From Pseudidiomarina salinarum (GTDB taxonomy: Bacteria; Pseudomonadota; Gammaproteobacteria; Enterobacterales; Alteromonadaceae), in assembly GCF_000753715.1 (NCBI RefSeq), contig NZ_JPER01000001.1, positions 1,054,001 to 1,118,000 on the forward strand: a stretch of DNA of 64,000 nucleotides. The letters are read 5' to 3'. Under the pieces are notes generated by a model. That model ran no database searches and was not told the DNA's origin. It saw only the letters and a list, made by a program, of their open reading frames with translations. How positions within the stretch are numbered: the stretch's first letter is position 1; each line of letters begins with the position of its first letter. Position numbers and translations under genes: made by a program. Shown here in pieces: positions 1-7,178 of the stretch.

Positions 1-21
1 ACTCATGCGTCAGCCATGGCG

Positions 22-387
22 TTAATAGGCCTTACCAAGGCTACCCATCAGAAACCCGATAAAAACCAGCAATAAACCGGCAGCGGCGACGCCCATCCCG
101 AGCATTGGCAGTAAGCTATATCTTAATGCGGTCGGAAAGTTGTCCACCGAAAAACGCTTGTTCATGACCAGGTAAGCAATAGCGGCAACCCAGATGATCA
201 GGCAAAACGCCGAAATCACCAAAAACAGCCAGCCTACGTCACTGCCATATTCCTGGGCCGGCCCCAACAGCCATATCGTGAACACTCCGAGCCCCACGGG
301 TAAATAGGCCAGCGCATCAAACATAGCGACCAGCCAGGCAATGCCCAGATAATTACGTTTCTTTTTTTCCGTATCGAATTTCAGCAC
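22..387 (-). CDS. Small multi-pass membrane protein, unknown function
   Basis: I do not recognise the family. The protein is about 121 residues with three hydrophobic segments (roughly residues 15-38, 50-75 and 90-115), a charged N-terminus (DTEKKKR) and short loops, so it should sit in the inner membrane. The open frame reaches an ATG at 402, but no Shine-Dalgarno precedes it. AGGAGC lies inside that extension, six bases before a GTG at 387-385, so I take the GTG as start. It is on the same strand as the HdeD-like gene with a 51-bp gap and may be cotranscribed. Function unknown; that it is a real gene is likely. Confidence 0.6.
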   Translation of the reverse strand: MLKFDTEKKKRNYLGIAWLVAMFDALAYLPVGLGVFTIWLLGPAQEYGSDVGWLFLVISAFCLIIWVAAIAYLVMNKRFSVDNFPTALRYSLLPMLGMGVAAAGLLLVFIGFLMGSLGKAY

Positions 388-438
388 TAGGATGCTCCTC
401 ATTATCGAACATAAGAATTAACAGCATAGCTGACGCGG

Positions 439-1008
439 TTATAAACGGACTGACTCGCGGCCAAAGGCGCGCGCTTTAAATGCCAGAAATATCATAATCA
501 GACCAAATAACACGGCGTAGGCCGCCAGCAACCAGAGCAAAGCCAGAATACCGACTCCGGGTTGCGCTATCAGCAGAACGCCCAGCAATACGGAAGCGAT
601 GCCGCCGATAATCAGCAGCCACTCGCCGGTAATTTCTTTGCGCAGCCGGATCGCGGCTACCAACTGGAGTACCCCGGTAGCGATGGCCCAGATAGCGATA
701 TAAAACAGCAGCGCCAGCGCGGTAATGTCCGGGGCTAAAAAGGCAAGAATACCAATGCCAATACCGATCAGCCCCCAGAGTAACCAGACCCACCAGTCTT
801 CATCAGATTTGCGCCCGGCCAGTGCCGTCCATACACCGAGGATACCGTCGGCGAAAATGAAAATACCAAAAACCAGGATCAGTACCGTTAATGAAATATC
901 AGGCTGCAAGAAAATGAAAATACCGAAGGCCAGCGCAATCAGCCCGCGCAGCAACAGCGTCCACCAGTTGCGGGCAATTACACCCGTTAAGCTCATATCA
1001 GTATTCAT
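439..1008 (-). CDS. HdeD family (DUF308) membrane protein
   Basis: This 189-residue protein has six regularly spaced hydrophobic helices, three pairs of a repeated unit rich in Gly, Leu and Ile, which is the DUF308/HdeD pattern. HdeD in Escherichia coli is an inner-membrane protein linked to acid resistance at high cell density; the molecular role is not settled. The N-terminus contains the family-like stretch RNWWTLLLRGLIALAFGI. AAGGAGAATTTT precedes the ATG at 1008, which fixes the start. It lies 18 bp downstream of the halohydrin-dehalogenase-like SDR and is probably in the same transcript. The family call is firm; a role in acid stress here is inferred. Confidence 0.85.
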   Translation of the reverse strand: MNTDMSLTGVIARNWWTLLLRGLIALAFGIFIFLQPDISLTVLILVFGIFIFADGILGVWTALAGRKSDEDWWVWLLWGLIGIGIGILAFLAPDITALALLFYIAIWAIATGVLQLVAAIRLRKEITGEWLLIIGGIASVLLGVLLIAQPGVGILALLWLLAAYAVLFGLIMIFLAFKARAFGRESVRL

Positions 1009-1026
1009 AAAATTCTCCTTATGGTT

Positions 1027-1716
1027 TCAGCGATTTATCCAGCCGCCAGTAACCGGAAACACCTGCCCTACAAAGCAATCGGCCTGGTCACTGCACAGGT
1101 AGGCGGCAAAGGAAGCATCCTCGCTGGCAGAAACCAGTCGACCCAACGGCACTTCGCGTTTAAGTCGTGCCTGAAAACGCGGATCGGACTGCACCTCAGC
1201 GGGGAAATAAGTCGGATTATCAACAAAGTTCTGGGCAATCGCATTGATCTGAATATTATGCGGTGCCATTTCAACTGCCGCTGCCTGAATATAGGCTAGT
1301 TGGGCACCGCGGGCAGCGCTATAAGTTGAGGTCCGTTTCATGCCTCGTAACGCTGCGGCACTGCCCATCAGCAGAATCTTTCCGCGCTGGCGTTCCATCA
1401 TCGCCGGCAGTACGGCTTTAAATAAGCGTGGCAACGGATCAACCAAAGTGGCAAATACACTTTGCCATTCGTCATCTTCAACCTCAGTAAGGCGGCTGGT
1501 CGGTGCCGCAATAGCCAGGTTAATAACCAGCACATCAATGTCACCGGCGCTGGCTATAACTTCGTTGATTGCATCGGCAGTACCTAAATCGTCATTGTCG
1601 GCAATCACGGTGGCGCCCTGGCGTCTGAACGCATCAACCAGCGCCGGCCCCATAAAACGTTCCGCGTGCGTAACTAATATCCGTTTATCCGTCAGTATCC
1701 CTGACTCCATGCTCAT
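1027..1716 (-). CDS. Halohydrin dehalogenase-like SDR protein
   Basis: This 229-residue Rossmann-fold protein of SDR type lacks the hallmarks of an NAD(P)-dependent reductase. Where the Gly-rich TGxxxGxG loop should be, it has T16-HAER-F21-M-G23, matching the T-X4-F/Y-X-G motif of halohydrin dehalogenases (halide pocket). The catalytic site is S119-X12-Y132-X3-R136, with Arg in place of the usual SDR Lys, which is the second halohydrin dehalogenase signature. The C-terminal half (PNY-like AQNF, TYFP, LGRL, GQVF, GGW) also resembles HheC as I remember it. Such enzymes close vicinal haloalcohols to epoxides and open epoxides with anions. The GTG/ATG context is ambiguous: Met3 at 1710 has better spacing (9 nt) from GAGG than the ATG at 1716. 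A degenerate, non-dehalogenating SDR remains possible. Confidence 0.72.
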   Translation of the reverse strand: MSMESGILTDKRILVTHAERFMGPALVDAFRRQGATVIADNDDLGTADAINEVIASAGDIDVLVINLAIAAPTSRLTEVEDDEWQSVFATLVDPLPRLFKAVLPAMMERQRGKILLMGSAAALRGMKRTSTYSAARGAQLAYIQAAAVEMAPHNIQINAIAQNFVDNPTYFPAEVQSDPRFQARLKREVPLGRLVSASEDASFAAYLCSDQADCFVGQVFPVTGGWINR

Positions 1717-1757
1717 CTACCTCAGCAACCAACTGGCCGTATTCGTTATAGTTAAGT

Positions 1758-2066
1758 CTAGAAGCGCGAATCATTTTCGCAAGGAACACCGTCACCATCG
1801 CCGTCCATTTTGACGTCAGGACAATGGTTTAAGAAGAACTCGGCCTCTGCGCGCGAATTCATCTGGCTGCAGTACTGGCGCCCGTCACAACGAAATGCAG
1901 ACTGTTTCGCAGCGTAGCGCGGAGCTTTGCCGGTGAGAACTCTGTTGAGGGTATCGGGCTGGGTGTATTCTTCAACGCTTTGTTTCACGTTGACCCGCTG
2001 CGCCTCAGTCAGATAAAAATTCCAGGCCGCTGCAATCAATAAAATAAGTAAGATAACTTTTTTCAT
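1758..2066 (-). CDS. Excalibur calcium-binding domain protein
   Basis: The 102-residue protein has an N-terminal hydrophobic signal anchor (MKKVILLILLIAAAW), so it is exported or membrane-tethered. The C-terminal 40 residues form an excalibur domain: three conserved Cys (CDGRQYC, NHC, PCEND) and the EF-hand-like loop DGDGDGVPCE that would hold Ca2+. Excalibur domains occur in extracellular nucleases and surface proteins; no catalytic domain is present here. GGAG seven bases before the ATG supports the start. It is 41 bp upstream of the SDR gene on the same strand, with no obvious terminator between. Confidence 0.8.
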   Translation of the reverse strand: MKKVILLILLIAAAWNFYLTEAQRVNVKQSVEEYTQPDTLNRVLTGKAPRYAAKQSAFRCDGRQYCSQMNSRAEAEFFLNHCPDVKMDGDGDGVPCENDSRF

Positions 2067-2096
2067 TGCCGGGCTCCGTAAGCGTCTAAGGGGTGA

Positions 2097-2315
2097 TCAG
2101 GCTGAATGCCGCAGTGGCTCATTGACATCTTTTTTCAGTACCAGAATGGCCAGGTAAATAATTCCAAGTAATGGTACTAGTGATAATACAAACCCGATAA
2201 AACCCGCAATAACCGGATTAGTCGTTTTTCGTCTGCCCAGGTAGTAGCTTATCAAGCCAAAAATTATCGCGATAAGCAGAATTCCCTGCCCTACAAGAGT
2301 CATATTTATATTCAT
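2097..2315 (-). CDS. Small two-helix membrane protein, unknown function
   Basis: The 72-residue protein has two hydrophobic helices (about residues 7-26 and 36-60) separated by a basic turn with GRRKTTN, and a polar tail. It resembles small inner-membrane proteins of unknown role. AAGGATGATC lies upstream of the ATG. It is 30 bp upstream of the excalibur gene on the same strand. I cannot assign a function. Confidence 0.6.
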   Translation of the reverse strand: MNINMTLVGQGILLIAIIFGLISYYLGRRKTTNPVIAGFIGFVLSLVPLLGIIYLAILVLKKDVNEPLRHSA

Positions 2316-2412
2316 TTATAGATCATCCTTGTTTCACTTAGTTTTCCGGCGCTTAGGCAACATGAATATAACAGGCAACCCCGCCGCCAACAAGACTCGC
2401 CCGGTCCCTTAT

Positions 2413-2442
2413 TTGACAGTATCAGAGAGGCTCTCCTATGTT
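2413..2442 (+). promoter_or_regulatory. Putative sigma-70 promoter of the OB-like tandem genes
   Basis: A perfect -35 hexamer TTGACA (2413-2418) is followed after 18 bp by TATGTT (2437-2442, 4/6 to consensus). The spacer contains the short inverted repeat GAGAG-G-CTCTC (2425-2435), which could be an operator. The start codon follows about 50 bp downstream. Seen by eye only. Confidence 0.5.
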
Positions 2443-2493
2443 TATAGGGCTAGTAAATACATTTTGAGCTAGTTAAAACAAAAGGAGGAGACT

Positions 2494-3126
2494 ATGTATA
2501 CCAGCAAATTGGTTGCAGTGATTTCCAGTGTTTTACTTACCGCTCCGGCATGGAGCCAGAACCCATATCAACAGCCTGACGATACCTGGATACAGATCAG
2601 CGGTACGGTAGAGTCGGTTTCGCCCGACAGCTTTATTCTTAATTACGGTAACGGCACCATTACTGTCGAAATGACCGATGCCGACCGCGATGCCGACGCC
2701 TACAAACTATTGCCAGATGATAAAGTAACGGTTTCAGGCCTTATCGATGACGACTTTTTCGAAACCACCACCATCGACGCCAGTAGTGTGTACGTAGAGA
2801 ATATCGGCACCTACTTTTACGCCAGCGCGATTGATGAAGAAGATCGAATCTTCGCATTTTCTGTGCCCGTAACCGTTTCTGAAGCAACTGTCCGCGGTAC
2901 CGTATCAGCGGTTGATCCTATTGCTGACGAATTTACGCTAAACACCGGCACCCGCCTGGTAACAGTCGAAGTGGATGAAATGCCTTATAACCCGCTTGAC
3001 GACGAAGGCTACCAACAGGTGAGCATAAATGATGTGGTTAGCGTGACCGGCCAGATTGATAATGATTTATTTGAAGGTCAGGTATTTGAAGCTGATTATG
3101 TCACGACCCTGTACGACCATCCCTAA
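2494..3126 (+). CDS. Secreted two-repeat OB-like (DUF5666-like) protein, copy 1
   Basis: The 210-residue protein begins with a Sec signal peptide (MYTSKLVAVISSVLLTAPAWS, cleavage near AWS-QN). The mature part holds two homologous beta-rich repeats, roughly residues 33-95 and 130-205. Each has the pattern GTV-x-SV/AV, a hydrophobic strand, VTVE, then DxVxVSGxIDxDxFE. This is the look of small OB-fold/DUF5666 domains that bind ligands in the periplasm; no enzyme motif is visible. The protein is strongly acidic, as in halophilic secreted proteins. AAAGGAGGAG precedes the ATG. A close paralogue of the same length lies immediately downstream. The domain name is inferred from pattern. Confidence 0.65.
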   Translation: MYTSKLVAVISSVLLTAPAWSQNPYQQPDDTWIQISGTVESVSPDSFILNYGNGTITVEMTDADRDADAYKLLPDDKVTVSGLIDDDFFETTTIDASSVYVENIGTYFYASAIDEEDRIFAFSVPVTVSEATVRGTVSAVDPIADEFTLNTGTRLVTVEVDEMPYNPLDDEGYQQVSINDVVSVTGQIDNDLFEGQVFEADYVTTLYDHP

Positions 3127-3160
3127 CGGCAGACGGCAAGTAGATGGCGGAAAATACCGT

Positions 3161-3187
3161 AAAGAGGCGCTTTAAAGCGCCTCTTTT
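3161..3187 (+). terminator. Rho-independent terminator after copy 1
   Basis: Stem AAAGAGGCGC / GCGCCTCTTT with a TTTAAA loop, running into a T-rich tail. It sits between the two tandem paralogues, so copy 2 has only about 30 bp upstream that is free of the hairpin. Confidence 0.8.
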
Positions 3188-3219
3188 ATTCATGTCCTTT
3201 GAAACCCAAGGAGGAAACT

Positions 3220-3852
3220 ATGTACACCAGCAAATTGGTTGCAGTGATTTCCAGTGTTTTACTTTGCGCCCCGGCATGGAGCCAGGACCCTTCTCAACAA
3301 CCTGATGACAGCTGGATACAGATTAGTGGTACTGTAGAATCGGTCGCTACCGACAGCTTTACTCTCGATTATGGTGACGGCACTATAACCGTCGAAATGG
3401 ACGATGCTGACCGTGATGCGAGCGCTTATCAGCTACTGCCCGATGATAAAGTAACCGTTTCAGGTCTTATTGATGATCACTTTTATGAAACTACCACCAT
3501 CGATGCCAGAAGCATTTATGTACAAAATATAGGTACCACCTTCTATGCCAGTGTGGTCGATGAAGACACGCCACGATTTATGCTTTCGGCACCTGTCGAG
3601 ATCGCAGAAGCGACCGTTCACGGCACCGTAACATCGGTTGATCCCGAAGCAAATGAATTTACCATCAATAGTGCTGCACGTCTGATGACCGTTAAAACCG
3701 ACAAGATGTCGTACGATCCGCTGGACGAGGAAGGTTATCAGCAGATCAAGGTAAACGACGTGGTAAGCGTAAGCGGCCAGATCAATAATGATCTGTTTGA
3801 AGGCCAGGTGCTTGAAGCGGAATATGTCACCACCCTTTCCGATAAGTCGTAA
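3220..3852 (+). CDS. Secreted two-repeat OB-like (DUF5666-like) protein, copy 2
   Basis: This is a paralogue of the preceding gene: 210 residues, the same signal peptide except Cys for Thr near the cleavage site, and the same two-repeat acidic mature region. The open frame extends to a TTG at 3199, but AAGGAGGAAACT directly precedes the ATG at 3220, exactly matching copy 1's start, so 3220 is used. The two copies share ribosome-binding site, signal peptide and a similar GGCGCTT-stem terminator, pointing to duplication of a whole unit. There is no space for an independent promoter between the first terminator and this gene, so it is probably expressed by read-through. Function unknown. Confidence 0.65.
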   Translation: MYTSKLVAVISSVLLCAPAWSQDPSQQPDDSWIQISGTVESVATDSFTLDYGDGTITVEMDDADRDASAYQLLPDDKVTVSGLIDDHFYETTTIDARSIYVQNIGTTFYASVVDEDTPRFMLSAPVEIAEATVHGTVTSVDPEANEFTINSAARLMTVKTDKMSYDPLDEEGYQQIKVNDVVSVSGQINNDLFEGQVLEAEYVTTLSDKS

Positions 3853-3876
3853 CAGCAGCCAGCCAAAATAATGGTG

Positions 3877-3904
3877 AAAAGGCGCTTCATGAAGCGCCTT
3901 TTTT
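3877..3904 (+). terminator. Rho-independent terminator, convergent
   Basis: Stem AAAAGGCGCTTC / GAAGCGCCTTTT with an AT loop, followed on plus by a T-run. It resembles the terminator after copy 1. It also overlaps the stop of the minus-strand STAS gene and could act in both directions. Confidence 0.8.
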
Positions 3905-4277
3905 ATTCACCGTGCGCCGCAAGGATCCAGGATTTCGCCTGTTCAAGCTCCCCATAAGAGAATGTTTTAATTTCCGCGTCAACCAAACCACCACCGACTT
4001 TTTCCGCCAAACCGGCCAATGATGAGTCGGTAACCACGGCCACGTGCGAAATCTTCTTATGATGGTCTTTAACAAAATTTACCTGCTCAGATAGAGCAGA
4101 GAATGAATCCCAGCCGGGAAATTCTTTACTGCGAATAATAATACCCTTTAAGCCACCTGATTTTTCTACGTAGGGATCGATTACATCCGACGCGAATTTG
4201 AAGTCCGCTTCAGACAGCTTTCCCTTGGGCTCCAGAACCGCAATCGCATCCGTATCCAGCAAGTTGATATTCAACAT
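3903..4277 (-). CDS. STAS/SEC14-like (SpoIIAA-like) protein
   Basis: The 124-residue cytosolic protein matches the SpoIIAA-like/STAS family: the N-terminal strand LEPKGKLSEADF, the central GIIIRSKEFPGWDSFSAL, then HVAVVTDSSLAGLAEKVGGGLV and a C-terminal helix ending SWILAAHGE. Members are often induced by stress or growth phase and may bind small lipid-like ligands; the cellular role is unclear. CGAGGAGAAAA precedes the ATG. It lies 19 bp downstream of the antiporter gene on the same strand and probably shares its transcript. Confidence 0.8.
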   Translation of the reverse strand: MLNINLLDTDAIAVLEPKGKLSEADFKFASDVIDPYVEKSGGLKGIIIRSKEFPGWDSFSALSEQVNFVKDHHKKISHVAVVTDSSLAGLAEKVGGGLVDAEIKTFSYGELEQAKSWILAAHGE

Positions 4278-4296
4278 GAATTTTCTCCTCGTTGTG

Positions 4297-5256
4297 TCAG
4301 AAGGCGTAAAAGCTCAGCAGGATATAACCAATGTAAGCGCTGAACAGTATGCCTCCTTCGAGCCTGCTTAGCCGCCGTCCAGTATACAGGAAGACTAATA
4401 AAAGTACCGCGGTACCTAACATAACCCACTGATCGAACTGGACAATGCGCGCGGCGACCGGCAGCGGTTGCAGCAGCGCAGAAATGCCCAGAATACCCAG
4501 CAGGTTAAAGATATTACTGCCCAGAATATTGCCCACTGCCACATCAGCATGGCGTCGGAATGCCGCAATTACCGAGATAGCAAGTTCAGGCAGCGAGGTA
4601 CCTACGGCAACCAGGGTTAAACCAATAACTGCTTCTGATACGCCAAAGTCTTCGGCAATAGATACCGCACCATGCAGCAGAATACGGGCGCCGCCGATTA
4701 ACAACACCAGACCAAGCAATACCGCGCCCGTGGTAACCCATACAGACTGAGGTACCGCGGTAATTTCCTCAGCTTCCGCCAGATACACTTCACCTGACGG
4801 CAAATTGTGACCACGCTCAGTCCAGTAAGCCCAAACCAGGTAGGCTGCTAACGAAAGGAGTAAAATAAAAGCGTCAGGGCGAGCTAAGGCACTGCCGGCA
4901 ACCAGCACCATGAACAGCACGCTGGCACCCACCACGGTAATGGCATCACGACGCAGCGCCAGCGGCTTGACCGCCATCGGTGAAATCATCGCACAGAGCC
5001 CTAAAATCAGCAGAATATTACCAATATTACTGCCGACCACGTTGCCGATAGCTATATCAGGCTGGTTATTGATGGCCGCATCAATAGAAACGACCAATTC
5101 CGGTGACGAGGTACCGAAACCGACGATAACCAGGCCACTCAGCAATGGCGACACGTTAAGTCGTTTAGCCGCGCCCAGTGCGCCACGGATCAGAACCTCA
5201 CCGCCGCCAGTCAGTAAAGCTACCCCGATCAGCACAAACAATAAATCCATCGCCAT
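4297..5256 (-). CDS. Calcium/sodium antiporter, YrbG family
   Basis: The 319-residue inner-membrane protein has about ten helices arranged as two inverted homologous halves, the cation/Ca2+ exchanger fold. The paired alpha-repeat motifs are clear: GFGTSSPELVVSI with GNVVGSNIGNI in the first half, and AVGTSLPELAIS with GNILGSNIFNL in the second. The acidic residues in the two PEL motifs are the expected ion ligands. Family members exchange Na+ (sometimes K+) for Ca2+. GAGG seven bases before the ATG at 5256 supports the start. It is followed by the STAS gene. Confidence 0.92.
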   Translation of the reverse strand: MAMDLLFVLIGVALLTGGGEVLIRGALGAAKRLNVSPLLSGLVIVGFGTSSPELVVSIDAAINNQPDIAIGNVVGSNIGNILLILGLCAMISPMAVKPLALRRDAITVVGASVLFMVLVAGSALARPDAFILLLSLAAYLVWAYWTERGHNLPSGEVYLAEAEEITAVPQSVWVTTGAVLLGLVLLIGGARILLHGAVSIAEDFGVSEAVIGLTLVAVGTSLPELAISVIAAFRRHADVAVGNILGSNIFNLLGILGISALLQPLPVAARIVQFDQWVMLGTAVLLLVFLYTGRRLSRLEGGILFSAYIGYILLSFYAF

Positions 5257-5325
5257 ACATCGTCCTCACATACCCAAAAAGGTTAATTCACCGCCCTATT
5301 GTATATCGCAGCCAGGTGGTCCGGA

Positions 5326-5682
5326 TCAGTTTGTCTCAAGCATTTTTAAATAATCTTTCAGCACGACTGCGTTATTGTGTTGCTCGTCCTTAGAGCTATA
5401 TAGCAAGGTAACTTTGTCCTGTTTGCAAAGTTCGATCAGCGCTTCAAGTTCATTGCGGCATTGCTTAAGTTCTTGCAGATAAGCGTTACGGAACTCGCCC
5501 CAGCTCAATTCGTCATCATGAAAGTCCTGACGCAGCTGATCCGATGGCGCGATATCTTTCATCCATTCGTCCAGCTGTGCTTCATCCTTAGAAAGGCCCC
5601 GCGGCCAGATCCTGTCGACCAGTATCCGGCGTCCGTCATTATCCGCAGGTTCGTCATAAATGCGTTTCAGCTTGATTTCCAT
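5326..5682 (-). CDS. DUF488 family protein (YeaO-like)
   Basis: The 118-residue cytosolic protein has the family motif VDRIWPRGLSKDEA near residues 23-36, followed by WMKDIAPSDQLRQDFHDD, and a C-terminal LLYSSKDEQHNNA segment. The family is widespread and without an assigned function. The open frame starts at a TTG (5685), but GGAGG seven bases before the ATG at 5682 marks the real start, giving a TGATG overlap with the CPBP gene. Tight coupling suggests joint expression. Confidence 0.85.
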   Translation of the reverse strand: MEIKLKRIYDEPADNDGRRILVDRIWPRGLSKDEAQLDEWMKDIAPSDQLRQDFHDDELSWGEFRNAYLQELKQCRNELEALIELCKQDKVTLLYSSKDEQHNNAVVLKDYLKMLETN

Positions 5683-6419
5683 CAACCTGCCTCCAACAGT
5701 GGAATCAATAAGTTACCACTAACGGATAGCAGGTTATTCACGATATGACAAACAATCGGCGGCCACAGCGACTTGCTGGCCACGAACAGGTAGATGATTA
5801 ACAGCGACATCAACGCGGCGCTGATAGCCTGGGGCGGAATAATATGTGACGCACCAAACATGACCGAACTAATCAAGGCGGCTAACCAGAGCCGGTGCCG
5901 ACTTGCCATCCACTGGAACAGAAAGCCGCGGAAAAAAACCTCCTCGACCACCGGCGTGATCAGCACCGTCATAACCAGAAAAAGTATCAGTTGCAGAGTG
6001 CTGGTGCCGGCAAGCTGAATCGGCGCTGCCGCAAAGGCGGCCCAGTCCGGCACCGCGAACACCATCACTTTGGCCAGTAAAATACGGAGCAGAAAACCAG
6101 CGATGGCAATGCCTGCTGCCAGATAAAGCCATCGCACCGATACCCTGCGAAAACCGAGCGCCGACCAGGATACCTGATAACGCTTTAGTGCCAGCGACCA
6201 GATCACAGCCAGAATAACCAGTGCCTTAAGCAGCTGGCTTAGTGTTAACAATATAGCCGGTGGTGATTTGCTGTCGCCCCACAACGCGGCAAAGCCGATG
6301 GTGTATTTCACCGCCAGCATACTCAACCAGGACAGGCCAAAGTAAATAACCACAAAACTAATTAATATCGCGAAGCCCTGTTTACGACTCCATGGCCCTG
6401 CTAACTTGCTGTTCAGCAT
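5682..6419 (-). CDS. CPBP family intramembrane metalloprotease
   Basis: The 245-residue protein has about seven helices. The three CPBP (CAAX protease/bacteriocin-processing) motifs are in order in the second half: EEVFFRG (EExxxR), FGASH (FxxxH) and HIVNN (HxxxN). These supply the Glu and His residues of the intramembrane active site in the ABI/Rce1 family. Bacterial members process peptides or act in immunity to bacteriocins; the substrate here is unknown. GAGGGAAACATC precedes the ATG. The stop overlaps the DUF488 start. Confidence 0.88.
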   Translation of the reverse strand: MLNSKLAGPWSRKQGFAILISFVVIYFGLSWLSMLAVKYTIGFAALWGDSKSPPAILLTLSQLLKALVILAVIWSLALKRYQVSWSALGFRRVSVRWLYLAAGIAIAGFLLRILLAKVMVFAVPDWAAFAAAPIQLAGTSTLQLILFLVMTVLITPVVEEVFFRGFLFQWMASRHRLWLAALISSVMFGASHIIPPQAISAALMSLLIIYLFVASKSLWPPIVCHIVNNLLSVSGNLLIPLLEAG

Positions 6420-6506
6420 GATGTTTCCCTCTTACCTGCCAGTTTTTGTTTGCAGCAGCATAAAGGGCTTGTGCAGCGAGGTCGCCTGCGCTGATGTCAG
6501 TTGATG

Positions 6507-7178
6507 TCAGTTAACATCATAAAGGCCAAGCCGACGGGCTTCAGCTACAGCCGCCTTGCGGCTGGTTACCGACAACTTGCGGTACAGGTTGGAGTTATAG
6601 GTGCGGATGGTGGTGGGATTGAGATCGAGTTCACGGGCGATGAGCTTATCGGATTTGCCGGCACGCATCAGCTTGAGTATAGCAATCTCCTGATCACTGA
6701 ATTCGATTCCGGTGCCTGCCCTTACCTTGCCGCTATCAAGTTCCTGCACGGATAATAAGCTAGCCGAATGACAGCCATAGCGCACCAGTACTTTTTTGCC
6801 AAGATAGAGCTCACTGACCGACAGGCCGTCGGCACTAAACGAGATACCATCAACGGTGAATTCCTGACGTGGCGGCGCGAACAATCGAAAGCCGGGCTTC
6901 GGATGCAGCACCCCGGCGCCAATGACAGTTTCGACCCGGCGGGAAATAAGATCTCGGCGGATCTGATAAACGCGTAGCGGAAATTTTCTCAGTAGAATCG
7001 CCCAGATCAGCAACAGCGGCAAAATAAGGAATAGTTGCCCACGATCCAGAAAACTCGGCTGCTGCCATTTAAACCAGATCAGCACTGCTGCTACACCAAT
7101 AACCAGATTAAGCGCTGTAGCACCCAGTATGGCGCGCCTATAAGCCAAGCGTAGACGTCGGTACTCAGCTTCCTTCAC
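6507..7178 (-). CDS. Membrane-anchored LuxR-type transcriptional regulator
   Basis: The 223-residue protein has two N-terminal transmembrane helices (about residues 14-34 and 46-64), a middle beta-rich region (about 75-150), and a C-terminal LuxR/GerE helix-turn-helix (about 158-220) with FSDQEIAILKLMRAGKSDK, IARELDLNPTTIRTYNSNLYRKL and a final Ala/Arg-rich helix. There is no receiver domain or autoinducer domain. The layout suggests direct membrane-to-DNA signalling, with the middle region as sensor. It overlaps the upstream DMT transporter gene by 14 nt, so the two are coupled and may be functionally linked. Confidence 0.82.
   Translation of the reverse strand: MKEAEYRRLRLAYRRAILGATALNLVIGVAAVLIWFKWQQPSFLDRGQLFLILPLLLIWAILLRKFPLRVYQIRRDLISRRVETVIGAGVLHPKPGFRLFAPPRQEFTVDGISFSADGLSVSELYLGKKVLVRYGCHSASLLSVQELDSGKVRAGTGIEFSDQEIAILKLMRAGKSDKLIARELDLNPTTIRTYNSNLYRKLSVTSRKAAVAEARRLGLYDVN

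Noticed and set aside
388-402. ATG start for the first minus-strand gene
   Set aside because: No Shine-Dalgarno upstream; AGGAGC lies inside this extension and serves the GTG at 387.
1027-1716. Annotation as a normal NAD(P)-dependent SDR reductase
   Set aside because: The Gly-rich cofactor loop is lost and the catalytic Lys is Arg; the pattern matches halohydrin dehalogenases instead.
6492-6511. Tandem 10-bp repeat TGATGTCAGT at the end of the LuxR-type gene
   Set aside because: Only two units, overlapping a stop codon; no sign of function.
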